Below, in pieces: positions 15,895 to 23,310 of a stretch of 64,000 nucleotides of DNA. Source of the DNA: Mycolicibacterium agri (GTDB lineage Bacteria > Actinomycetota > Actinomycetes > Mycobacteriales > Mycobacteriaceae); the NCBI RefSeq assembly GCF_002553505.1, contig NZ_PDCP01000003.1, positions 151,440-215,439 on the forward strand, written 5' to 3'. A model generated the notes under the pieces. The model saw nothing but the letters and a program-made list of their open reading frames with translations. It made no database searches and was not told where the DNA came from. Numbering within the stretch: the stretch's first letter is position 1; the number at the start of each line of letters is the position of its first letter. Position numbers and translations under genes: made by a program.

Positions 15895-17015
15895 CCGAGT
15901 CGTTCGAGCCCTCCGAATTTCGTGCGAAGTTGGTGTCCTGGCTCGACGCCAATGACCTGGCCCCATCGCCGGACGACAATTCGCTGGACGCGCATCAGGC
16001 TCAGCACCAGCGAGTGCTGGGTGCGCTGTACGACGCGGGCTGGATGCGGTACGGGTGGCCGGAGTCGGTGGGCGGCCTCGGCGGTCCGGCGATCCTGCGG
16101 GCCATCGTCGGCGAAGAGGTCGTCGGCCGCGGACTCGACCATCCGGGGCCGTACTCGATGCTCGAGGTGCTGACCCCGACCATGATCGATTACGCGCGAC
16201 CCGAATTGGCCGCCGCGATGGTGCCTCGGTTGCTGTCGGGTCGCGAGACCTGGTGCCAGGGGTTCTCCGAGCCGGGTTCGGGCAGCGATCTGGCGTCGCT
16301 GACGACACGCGCCGAGCAGCGCGGCGACGACTGGGTGATCAACGGGCAGAAGGTGTGGACCAGTTACGCGCAATACGCCTCGCGGAGCGTGCTGTTGACC
16401 CGCACCGGCGATCGGGACACGCCGAATCACGAAGCACTGACTGCGTTTTTCGTCGATCTGGACAGCCCAGGCGTCACGGTGCGGCCGCTACGCACCATGC
16501 ACGACGTCGACGAATTCTGCGAGGTGTACTTCGACGACGTGGTGGTGCCCGCCGATCGCATGCTCGGCAGTGTCGGCGACGGCTGGCGGCTGGCGATGGA
16601 CCTCCTGCCGTATGAGCGCTCGACGTGTTTCTGGCAGCGCATCGCCTACCTGTACTCGCGATTCGACGCACTGATAGAAGCCGTGAAACGGGTCGGCACC
16701 GCAGTGGATTCGGATCTGGGCGAAGCCTATCTGGCGCTGCACACGCTGCGGTGCAGGTCGCGGGGCACGCAGCTGCGGCTGGCCGACGGCCAGAAGCTGG
16801 GGCCCGAGACCTCCATTGATAAGGTATTGCTTGCCGGCGCCGAACGCAGGCTCTACGACACCGTACGTGATCTGCTGCCGGGCGTGATCGAGCTCGAGGG
16901 AACGCCTTGGCGCACCGAGTTTCTGTATTCGCGTGCCGCTTCCATCTACGGGGGGACCGCTGAAGTGCAGCGCAACATCATCGCCCGGCGCCTGCTGGAT
17001 CTCGGGAAGGAGTGA
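15891..17015 (+). CDS. acyl-CoA dehydrogenase, large partner of a two-gene enzyme
   Basis: A 374-residue acyl-CoA dehydrogenase with the flavin signature GFSEPGSGSDLASL near residues 122-135. The C-terminal YGGTAEVQRNIIARRLL has Gly in place of the YEGT glutamate. The next gene encodes a shorter acyl-CoA dehydrogenase-like protein and overlaps it by 4 bp. Mycobacterial steroid catabolism uses such pairs as alpha2-beta2 heterotetramers (FadE26-27, FadE28-29 families) for bulky side-chain CoA esters. I infer the same arrangement here. The ATG at 15891 overlaps the SnoaL-like stop; the open frame further upstream is a shadow. Confidence 0.9.
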   Translation: MTESFEPSEFRAKLVSWLDANDLAPSPDDNSLDAHQAQHQRVLGALYDAGWMRYGWPESVGGLGGPAILRAIVGEEVVGRGLDHPGPYSMLEVLTPTMIDYARPELAAAMVPRLLSGRETWCQGFSEPGSGSDLASLTTRAEQRGDDWVINGQKVWTSYAQYASRSVLLTRTGDRDTPNHEALTAFFVDLDSPGVTVRPLRTMHDVDEFCEVYFDDVVVPADRMLGSVGDGWRLAMDLLPYERSTCFWQRIAYLYSRFDALIEAVKRVGTAVDSDLGEAYLALHTLRCRSRGTQLRLADGQKLGPETSIDKVLLAGAERRLYDTVRDLLPGVIELEGTPWRTEFLYSRAASIYGGTAEVQRNIIARRLLDLGKE

Positions 17016-17809
17016 TCGTGGACACCCAGTCACTCGCGATGCTCGAAGACAGCCTGCGCAAGGCGATGTTGTCGAGCTCGGGCGCCGAACTCGATGCGGC
17101 GCTGGCCGACCTCGGCTGGGCCGACATGCTCTCGGACATGCCCGACGTGGCGATACCGCTGGTGTTTCGGTTGCTCGGCGAAACCGGCTCGCACGCATCG
17201 GTTCTCAACGATGTGCTGCTGGAGACCATCGGCGGCCTGCCTGGCGGGACACCACCGATGCCCTACACCGGCAACAACTGGGTGGTGTGGGAGCGTACGC
17301 CGACCACTGACACGACGTTGGGTGGCCTGCCGCTGCGGCGGGTGCCCGACGGCGAGTTGATGCGGATGGGCGAGGCGCGGCGGGCCATCGGCTGGTGGCT
17401 GGTGGGCGCGGCTCGCGCGATGCTGGCCTTGGCGCGCCAGCATGCGCTCGACCGCATTCAGTTCGGCAAGCAGATCGCATCGTTTCAGGCGATCCGGCAC
17501 CGGCTGGCCGAGACACTGGTCGCCATCGAGGGCGCCGAGGCGACGCTGAGCCTGCCGGGCACCGAAAGCGGCGACCTGACCGCGATGTTGGCCAAGGCCG
17601 CCGCGGGTCGGGCCGCATTGGTCGCGGCCGAGCACTGCCAGCAGGTGCTCGGCGGCATCGGCTTCACCGCCGAGCACGAGATGCACCACCACGTCAAGCG
17701 CGCCCTGGTGCTCGACGGATTGCTCGGCAGCGCAAAGGAACTCACCCGCAAGGCCGGCGCGGGTCTGCGGGCCCGCGGCTCGGCTCCCCGCCTGGCCCAC
17801 CTCCCCTAA
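17012..17809 (+). CDS. short acyl-CoA dehydrogenase subunit
   Basis: A 265-residue protein that keeps the C-terminal helical half of the fold (MGEARRAIGWWLVGAARAM, then DRIQFGKQIASFQAIRHRLAET, then QQVLGGIGFTAEHEMHHHVKR). The N-terminal half is reduced and no TEPxxGSD motif is seen. This is the profile of the small partner of heteromeric acyl-CoA dehydrogenases, so it probably works with the 374-aa protein encoded just upstream. GTG 17012 overlaps the preceding stop, but GTG 17018 is better spaced from GGAAGGAG and may be the real start. It ends the 12.0-17.8 kb operon. Confidence 0.85.
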   Translation: MIVDTQSLAMLEDSLRKAMLSSSGAELDAALADLGWADMLSDMPDVAIPLVFRLLGETGSHASVLNDVLLETIGGLPGGTPPMPYTGNNWVVWERTPTTDTTLGGLPLRRVPDGELMRMGEARRAIGWWLVGAARAMLALARQHALDRIQFGKQIASFQAIRHRLAETLVAIEGAEATLSLPGTESGDLTAMLAKAAAGRAALVAAEHCQQVLGGIGFTAEHEMHHHVKRALVLDGLLGSAKELTRKAGAGLRARGSAPRLAHLP

Positions 17810-17827
17810 ATCCCCTCACGTTTTTCC

Positions 17828-17909
17828 GCGAGCGTGCGTGTCTGCGGGCGACACGCCGATCAAATCACGGAGTTTGCGCACGCTCACAGGAACTTTTGCG
17901 CACGCTCGC
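17828..17909 (+). repeat. 82-bp left arm of a large inverted repeat (60-bp palindromic element plus extra arm)
   Basis: The first 60 bp (17828-17887) start GCGAGCGTGCGTGTCTGC and end with the near-complementary GCGCACGCTC. A 9-bp spacer and a further TGCGCACGCTCGC arm follow. The whole 82 bp aligns with the reverse complement of 17971-18052. Related 60-bp copies are at 36122 and 53521. It lies between the convergent genes ending at 17809 and 18116. Confidence 0.85.
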
Positions 17910-17970
17910 GGGAAATAAGGTGCGGGACTATGGGATCGAACGCATGGCCGCCACCGTCGGTGTTGCTTTC

Positions 17971-18052
17971 GCGAGCGTGCGCTATCGCTCCCGCGAGCGT
18001 GCGCAAAATTGGCTTTTCTATCGCGTGTCGCGCTGCAGACACGCACGCTCGC
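17971..18052 (-). repeat. 82-bp right arm of a large inverted repeat
   Basis: This is the inverted partner of 17828-17909: GCGAGCGTGCGC arm, 10-bp spacer, then a 60-bp element (17993-18052) that ends in CAGACACGCACGCTCGC. With the 61-bp centre (17910-17970), the two arms make a 225-bp palindromic structure. No open reading frame of note lies in the centre. From 18047 to 18108, GGCTCGCC and Ala/Gly-rich GCAAAAAA runs repeat in tandem towards the next gene's end, which may act as a bidirectional terminator region. Confidence 0.85.
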
Positions 18053-18108
18053 CGCAAAAAAAGGCTCGCCGCAAAAAAGGGGCTCGCCCTCAAGAGGGAG
18101 GGCTCGCC
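18047..18108. repeat. short tandem GGCTCGCC / GCAAAAAA repeats
   Basis: After the right arm, CTCGCCGC followed by a run of A, then GGCTCGCC at 18063-18070, 18081-18088 and 18101-18108, recur at about 18-20 bp. The units derive from the end of the palindromic element and were probably produced by slippage. With the arms at 17828 and 17971 they fill the 306-bp gap between convergent genes. The A-runs on + are T-runs on - and could help terminate the crotonase transcript. Confidence 0.6.
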
Positions 18109-18115
18109 CAAGGAA

Positions 18116-18898
18116 CTACTTGAGGTTGGCCTTCATTTCGTCCAGGTTCACCAGCACCGGCCAACCGCCGACGCTGAGCGCGTTGCCGTGTCCGGTCTGG
18201 TGGATGTCGAACACCGACTGGATGGCCGCGTAAAACCCCTGCACGTCGAGGGTTTGGTTGACCGCGCGCTTGGCCTGCCGCAGGGCGAACGGCGGCATCT
18301 TGGCGATCTGCGAGGCCAGCGCGCGCGTTTCGCTGTCGAGCTGATCACGAGGCACCACCTTGTTCACCATCCCGGTGCTCGCGACCTCGTCGGCGGTCAT
18401 CGCTCGGCCGGTGAACAGAATCTCCTTGGCCTTGCGCGGCCCGAGTTCCCAAGTGTGACCGTGGTATTCCACGCCGCCGATGCCCATCAGCACCACGGGA
18501 TCGGAGAACTGCGCGTCGTCGGCGGCGATGATCAGGTCGCACGGCCAGCACAACAGCAACCCGCCGGAGATGCACCTGCCCTGCACGGCGGCGATCGACG
18601 GCTTCGGCACATTGCGCCACCGCAGCGTGTACTCCAGATAGCGCCTGGCCTCGTGCTGGATGACGAACTCGAGGGTGATCTTGTCGGGCACCGGTCCCCC
18701 ACCCCGCAGGTCGTGTCCGGCCGAGAAGTGTTTGCCGTTGGCCCGCAACACAATCACCGCGACGTCGTTGTCCTCGGCGGCGCGGGTCCAGGCGGCGTCG
18801 AGCTCGTCGAGCAGTTCCGGGTTCTGGGCGTTGGCCGCCTCCGGCCGGTTGAGCGTGATGGTGGCGATGCGGTCGCTGACGTCGTAGTCGATGTACAC
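18116..18898 (-). CDS. enoyl-CoA hydratase/isomerase family protein
   Basis: A 260-residue crotonase-fold protein, the normal length. The oxyanion-hole segments are GKHFSAGHDL (near residue 55) and GRCISGGLLL (near 105). The acidic position expected in the LMGIGGVEYHGH stretch is present as Glu, but the surrounding sequence is not that of a typical hydratase, so isomerase or hydrolase activity is possible. It starts with GTG 12 bp after the acyl-CoA dehydrogenase upstream, forming a two-gene operon under the palindrome at 20138. Its 3' end faces the repeat block. Confidence 0.88.
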   Translation of the reverse strand: MYIDYDVSDRIATITLNRPEAANAQNPELLDELDAAWTRAAEDNDVAVIVLRANGKHFSAGHDLRGGGPVPDKITLEFVIQHEARRYLEYTLRWRNVPKPSIAAVQGRCISGGLLLCWPCDLIIAADDAQFSDPVVLMGIGGVEYHGHTWELGPRKAKEILFTGRAMTADEVASTGMVNKVVPRDQLDSETRALASQIAKMPPFALRQAKRAVNQTLDVQGFYAAIQSVFDIHQTGHGNALSVGGWPVLVNLDEMKANLK

Positions 18899-18910
18899 GG
18901 CTGGATCCTT

Positions 18911-20086
18911 CTAGTTGCGGGGCAGTCCCAGCAGCCGCTGGGCGATGATGTTGCGCTGGATCTCGGATGTGCCGCCGGCGATCGTGCCGCCGAAGGTGCG
19001 CAGATAGCGCTCGAACCATCCGGACCGGTAGAGGTCGAGGTGATACGGCGAGTACGGGCCCGAAACGCTCGGATGGCTTAGCGCGTCGGCGCCGACGGCC
19101 GCCAGCGCGCGGTCGCTGGCTATCTGCGATGCCTCCGAACCGAACAGCTTGAGCACCGACGCCGCGGACGGGTCCTCGGCGCCACCGGCGGCACGGGCCA
19201 ACGCGATCGAGCCCATCAGCCGCAGCGCCTGGTTGTCCATCACCAGCCTGGCGAAGTCGTCTCGATCCAGCACCGTGCGCCGAGGATAGTCTTCGATGAG
19301 CTCCTGAAGGCGGTCGGCGTAGCTGAGCCACAACATGTTTCGCTCGTGGCCGAGGGACCCGTTGGCCACCCGCCAGCCTTCGTTGAGCGGGCCGACGAGA
19401 TTGCCTGCGGGCACCCGCACGTCGTTGAAGAACACCTCGTTGAAATCGAGGTCGTCCTGCCCGCATGCCGAAGCGAACGGCCGTCGCACCACGCCGGGCA
19501 GATCGGTGGGGATGATCAGAGCGCTGATGCCCTTGTGCTTGGGCGCATCCGGATCGGTCCGCACGAACGCCAGCAGCACGTCGGCGTCGTGGGCGCCCGA
19601 CGTCCAGACCTTCTGGCCGTTCACCACGAAGTAATCGCCGTCGAGCACCGCCCGCGTCCGCAGCGACGCCAGGTCAGAGCCCGCCCCCGGCTCGCTCATG
19701 CCCAGCGAGGCGGTGATCTCGGCGCGAAGGATTGGCACCGCCCAGTCCCGCTGCTGCTCGGGTGTGCCGAAGGAGATGAGCGAGGCGGCAATAATCCCGA
19801 CGCCTTGCGGGTTATACGTCTGGTAGATCCGACGTCTGGAGAGCTCGAGCTGATATGCGTACTGCTGCAGAAGGGTGGCGTCACGGCCGCCGAACTGGGG
19901 CGGGTAGCCCGGCACCAGCCAGCCCTTGTCGAACATCAGGCGCTGCCAGCGGCGGGCCCACTGCGGGATGTCGCTGCTCGACCACGACCGGTCATGCGCT
20001 TGCGCCTCGGGCGGCAAATTCTCGTCGAGGAATGCCACGAACTCGGCGCGGAACGCCTCCACGTCGGCATCAAATGTCAGCTGCAT
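18911..20086 (-). CDS. acyl-CoA dehydrogenase (FadE-type)
   Basis: A 391-residue acyl-CoA dehydrogenase: LGMSEPGAGSDLASL near residues 120-135, and C-terminal FGGTIAGGTSEIQRNIIAQRLLGL. The ATG at 20086 (MQLTFDADVEAF) is chosen over a TTG 15 codons upstream; GGGAG is close to it. The palindrome at 20138-20152 lies 51 bp upstream and is shared with the divergent TetR gene. It is followed by the crotonase at 18898, giving a dehydrogenation/hydration pair. The sequence resembles the FadE17/FadE26-type class that acts on branched or steroid acyl-CoAs, but substrate is not shown. Confidence 0.9.
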   Translation of the reverse strand: MQLTFDADVEAFRAEFVAFLDENLPPEAQAHDRSWSSSDIPQWARRWQRLMFDKGWLVPGYPPQFGGRDATLLQQYAYQLELSRRRIYQTYNPQGVGIIAASLISFGTPEQQRDWAVPILRAEITASLGMSEPGAGSDLASLRTRAVLDGDYFVVNGQKVWTSGAHDADVLLAFVRTDPDAPKHKGISALIIPTDLPGVVRRPFASACGQDDLDFNEVFFNDVRVPAGNLVGPLNEGWRVANGSLGHERNMLWLSYADRLQELIEDYPRRTVLDRDDFARLVMDNQALRLMGSIALARAAGGAEDPSAASVLKLFGSEASQIASDRALAAVGADALSHPSVSGPYSPYHLDLYRSGWFERYLRTFGGTIAGGTSEIQRNIIAQRLLGLPRN

Positions 20087-20137
20087 GCGCTCCCAGCCGG
20101 TCGCCAGAATCGGTAGGACTTCCGTTATCAATAGGAT

Positions 20138-20152
20138 GAGAATAGTATTCTC
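20138..20152. promoter_or_regulatory. operator-like palindrome GAGAATAGTATTCTC
   Basis: This is a full match to GAGAAT-N3-ATTCTC, extended by T/A to TGAGAATAGTATTCTCA. It lies between the divergent acyl-CoA dehydrogenase (start 20086) and TetR gene (start 20209) and could control both. The identical 15 bp recur at 63069. Its presence at a regulator's own promoter is the reason to propose that this TetR reads the motif. Confidence 0.8.
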
Positions 20153-20208
20153 ATAGTGAGAAAGTTACAATCTCCGACACGATGGCCGCGAGGGGGTCGA
20201 GGACCGCA

Positions 20209-20925
20209 ATGGCAAGACGTTCTCCGGTACAGTCAGTTCATGCTCTCAATAACCGGCAACCCCCCGAGCCGCCGGTGACAAGCCCGAGCGAAGAGCCTGC
20301 CTGGAAGCAGCGCGCGGTCGAACGTTCGATCAAGACAGCGAAGCTCCGGGCCGCGCAACGAGTCCAGCGGTTCCTGGATGCCGCGCAGGCGATCATCATC
20401 GAAAAGGGCAGCACCGACTTCACCGTGCAAGAGGTCGTCGACCGCTCGCGGCAGTCACTGCGCAGCTTCTACCTGCAGTTCGACGGTAAGCACGAACTGC
20501 TGCTGGCGCTGTTCGAGGACGCGCTGAGCCGCTCGGCCGACCAGATTCGCGCGGCGACGGCCAACCACGACGATCCGATGGAGCGGCTGAAGGTCGCCGT
20601 CCAGTTGCTGTTCGAGTCGTCGCGTCCTGACCCGAACGCCAAGCGTCCGCTGTTCACCGACTTCGCGCCGCGCCTGCTGGTCTCGCATCCCGCTGAGGTC
20701 AAGGTCGCGCACGCGCCGCTGCTCGCGCTGCTGACCGAACTGATGGAGGACGCCGCCGCGGCGGGCCGGCTTCGGCCCGATATCAACCCCAAGCGGATGG
20801 CCGCGATGACCATGCAGACGGTGATGTTCGTCGCACAGTCCAGCGGCGACACCGACGAAGCGACCAGCCACCCCATCACGGCAGACGAGGTGTGGGACTT
20901 CTGCTCGCGCGGCTTTGCCGCATAG
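20209..20925 (+). CDS. TetR-family regulator, candidate master of the GAGAAT regulon
   Basis: A 238-residue regulator with a long polar N-terminal arm (about 45 residues), then the helix-turn-helix TVQEVVDRSRQSLRSFYLQFDGKHELLLALF. A helical ligand domain follows. ATG 20209 has GAGG 6 nt upstream; an ATG nine codons earlier is possible. Operator-like palindromes flank it at 20138, 20928 and 21069, the densest group in the window, which points to autoregulation and control of the P450 operon. The same motif at 12.0, 46.9, 52.7 and 63.1 kb makes it the best candidate for the common regulator. A CoA-ester or substrate acid is a plausible ligand. Confidence 0.88.
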   Translation: MARRSPVQSVHALNNRQPPEPPVTSPSEEPAWKQRAVERSIKTAKLRAAQRVQRFLDAAQAIIIEKGSTDFTVQEVVDRSRQSLRSFYLQFDGKHELLLALFEDALSRSADQIRAATANHDDPMERLKVAVQLLFESSRPDPNAKRPLFTDFAPRLLVSHPAEVKVAHAPLLALLTELMEDAAAAGRLRPDINPKRMAAMTMQTVMFVAQSSGDTDEATSHPITADEVWDFCSRGFAA

Positions 20926-20927
20926 TC

Positions 20928-20942
20928 GAGAACCCGATTCTC
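20928..20942. promoter_or_regulatory. operator-like palindrome GAGAAC-CCG-ATTCTC
   Basis: It starts 2 bp after the TetR stop codon and matches the consensus with one arm change (C for T), as in the copy at 11999. It lies 272 bp before the P450 start, with a second copy at 21069 in between. The pair may work together. The rest of the 288-bp gap (20926-21213) shows no gene. Confidence 0.65.
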
Positions 20943-21068
20943 AAGGTCTTAGAACGCGCCTTACACTGACGGGCGTGCCCGCAATCCGGGTTCCTGGTCA
21001 GACGATCCACGGGTCCGAGCTACCACGGCAAAAAACCGAAAACCGCGGCCGCTTCTTCACAACCATAT

Positions 21069-21083
21069 GAGAAGCTGATTCTA
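21069..21083. promoter_or_regulatory. operator-like palindrome GAGAAG-CTG-ATTCTA
   Basis: A degenerate copy with two arm deviations, 130 bp upstream of the P450 gene (21214) and 126 bp after the copy at 20928. Its position in the promoter region of the P450 operon supports a functional role. Confidence 0.5.
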
Positions 21084-21213
21084 CCAAACAGAGAGTTCAA
21101 ATCGCGAAAACGGAACGTCCCATTGACACCCCTGCAACGCCGGTGCGAGAGTTTGTGAGACACGTGACATCCATCTGTCTTACGCCGTCCTGGTCTCCGC
21201 GAAAGGCGACACC

Positions 21214-22428
21214 GTGACACTCGATGCGCCCAGAACCGCCACCAGCGACGTCTACTTCGACCCGTACGACGTCGGCATCAACGCCGACCCGTACCCGACG
21301 TTCCGGCGGCTGCGTGAGGAAGCACCGCTGTACTACAACGCCAAACACGACTTCTACGCGCTGAGCCGCTTCGCCGACGTGAACAGGGCGCTGGTCGATC
21401 ACGAGACCTTCAGCTCCGCGCGCGGCGCCATCGTCGAATTGATCAAAGCCAACATCGAGATCCCGCCGGGCACGGTCATTTTCGAGGATCCACCGATCCA
21501 CGACATCCACCGCAAGCTGCTGGCCCGAATGTTCACCCCCCGTAAGGTGAACGCGCTGGAACCGGTGATCAGGGAGTTCTGCGCACAGTGCCTCGACCCG
21601 CTGATCGGGGCGGAGCGCTTCGACTTCGTCGCCGACCTCGGCGCGCAGATGCCGATGAGGGTGATCAGCGCACTGCTCGGCATCCCCGAAGACGATCAGG
21701 AGATGATCCGCGACCACGCCAACGCGCAGCTGCGCACCGAGGCGGGCCAGCCGATGAAAACCGAGGGGGCCGGCATGGCGTTCGGCGAATTGTTTCAGAC
21801 CTACATCGACTGGCGGGCCGAGCACCCGTCGGACGACATCATGACCGAACTGCTCAACGCGGAGTTCGTCGACGAAACCGGCACCACCCGCCATTTGACG
21901 CGCCAGGAGTTGCTCACCTACCTCAATGTCGTGGCCGGCGCAGGCAACGAGACGACGACGCGGCTGATCGGTTGGGCGGGCAAGGTTTTGGCCGATCATC
22001 CCGACCAGCGCCGTGAGCTCGTGGAGAACCCGTCGCTGATTCCGCAGGCGATCGAGGAGCTACTGCGTTTCGAACCTCCCGCGCCGCACGTTGCCCGCTA
22101 CGTGACCCGCGACGTGGAGTTCTACGGCCAGACCGTGTCCGAGGGCAGCGTGATGATGATGCTGATCGGCTCCGCGGTGCGCGACCATCGCCAATTCCCG
22201 CCCGACGGCGACGTTTTCGACATCCACCGCGAGGTGCGCCAGCATCTGGCCTTCAGCGTCGGCACCCATTACTGCCTCGGCTCGGCGCTGGCCCGCCTCG
22301 AGGGACGCGTCGCGTTGGAGGAGATATTCAAACGGTTCCCGGAGTGGGACGTCGACATGGCCAACGCGTCGCTGTCCCCGACATCAACTGTCCGCGGCTG
22401 GGAATCCATGCCGGCTGTGCTCAAGTGA
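21214..22428 (+). CDS. cytochrome P450
   Basis: A 404-residue soluble bacterial P450. The I-helix oxygen-activation motif AGAGNETTT is near residues 247-255, the ExxR pair is in EELLRF, and the heme ligand is Cys354 in VGTHYCLG. GTG 21214 has AAAGG upstream. It is first gene of a + operon with a mycofactocin-type SDR, an APH-like kinase and another SDR. A P450 followed by an alcohol dehydrogenase suggests hydroxylation then oxidation to a ketone or acid. Redox partners may be the ferredoxins at 35213 or 63121. The CYP family cannot be fixed by eye. Confidence 0.92.
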   Translation: MTLDAPRTATSDVYFDPYDVGINADPYPTFRRLREEAPLYYNAKHDFYALSRFADVNRALVDHETFSSARGAIVELIKANIEIPPGTVIFEDPPIHDIHRKLLARMFTPRKVNALEPVIREFCAQCLDPLIGAERFDFVADLGAQMPMRVISALLGIPEDDQEMIRDHANAQLRTEAGQPMKTEGAGMAFGELFQTYIDWRAEHPSDDIMTELLNAEFVDETGTTRHLTRQELLTYLNVVAGAGNETTTRLIGWAGKVLADHPDQRRELVENPSLIPQAIEELLRFEPPAPHVARYVTRDVEFYGQTVSEGSVMMMLIGSAVRDHRQFPPDGDVFDIHREVRQHLAFSVGTHYCLGSALARLEGRVALEEIFKRFPEWDVDMANASLSPTSTVRGWESMPAVLK

Positions 22429-22464
22429 AAACCCACCCGCTATCGACGAATTGAGGTTGCGAAT

Positions 22465-23301
22465 ATGGCAGGACGTGTAGAAGGCAAGGTCGCATTCATC
22501 ACCGGCGCCGCGCGCGGGCAGGGCCGCGCCCACGCCGTGCGGTTGGCCGAAGAAGGCGCCGACATCATCGCCGTCGACATCTGTAAGCAGATCGACAGCG
22601 TCCGGATTCCGCTGGCCACCCCCGAGGATCTGGCCGAAACAGCCGACTTGGTGAAGGGGCTTAACCGCCGCATCTACACCGCCGAGGTCGACACCCGCGA
22701 CTTCGAGGCCCTCAAGGCCGCCGTCGACGCCGGCGTCGAGCAGCTCGGCCGGCTGGACATCATCGTCGCCAACGCCGGCATCGGCAACGGCGGTGCGACG
22801 CTGGACAAGACCAGCGAGGGCGACTGGACCGACATGATCGACGTCAACCTCGGCGGTGTCTGGAAGACGGTGAAAGCCGGTGTGCCGCATATCCTTGCTG
22901 GTGGCCGCGGCGGGTCGATCATCCTGACCAGTTCGGTCGGGGGCCTGAAGGCCTACCCGCACACCGGGCACTACGTCGCCGCCAAACACGGTGTGGTGGG
23001 CCTGATGCGGACATTCGCTGTCGAACTCGGCGCGCAGAACATCCGGGTGAACTCGGTGCACCCGACCAATGTGAACACCCCGCTGTTCATGAACGAAGGC
23101 ACCATGAAGCTGTTCCGGCCCGATCTGGAGAACCCGGGTCCCGACGACATGAAGGTCGTCGCGCAGATGATGCACACGCTGCCGATCGGCTGGGTGGACC
23201 CGGAGGACATCGCCAACGCCGTGCTGTTCCTCGCCTCCGACGAGGCCCGTTACATCACCGGTGTGACCCTTCCGGTCGACGGCGGCAGCTGCCTGAAGTA
23301 G
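22465..23301 (+). CDS. mycofactocin-coupled SDR (carveol dehydrogenase-like)
   Basis: A 278-residue SDR with the TGAARGQGRAHAVRLAEEGADI start, the longer loop with DICKQID, NAGIG near residue 96-100, and catalytic Tyr/Lys in HYVAAKHG. This pattern, with the roughly 20-residue insert after the second strand, is characteristic of the SDR subfamily that keeps NAD non-exchangeable and hands electrons to mycofactocin. Carveol dehydrogenase of Rhodococcus is the known relative. It probably oxidises the alcohol made by the P450 upstream. No mycofactocin biosynthesis gene is in the window. Confidence 0.88.
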   Translation: MAGRVEGKVAFITGAARGQGRAHAVRLAEEGADIIAVDICKQIDSVRIPLATPEDLAETADLVKGLNRRIYTAEVDTRDFEALKAAVDAGVEQLGRLDIIVANAGIGNGGATLDKTSEGDWTDMIDVNLGGVWKTVKAGVPHILAGGRGGSIILTSSVGGLKAYPHTGHYVAAKHGVVGLMRTFAVELGAQNIRVNSVHPTNVNTPLFMNEGTMKLFRPDLENPGPDDMKVVAQMMHTLPIGWVDPEDIANAVLFLASDEARYITGVTLPVDGGSCLK

Positions 23302-23310
23302 CGGCGCCCC

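Noticed and set aside
17828..18052. CRISPR-like array
   Set aside because: The repeated units are palindromic elements in inverted orientation with variable centres, not direct repeats with unique spacers of constant size, and there are no cas genes.
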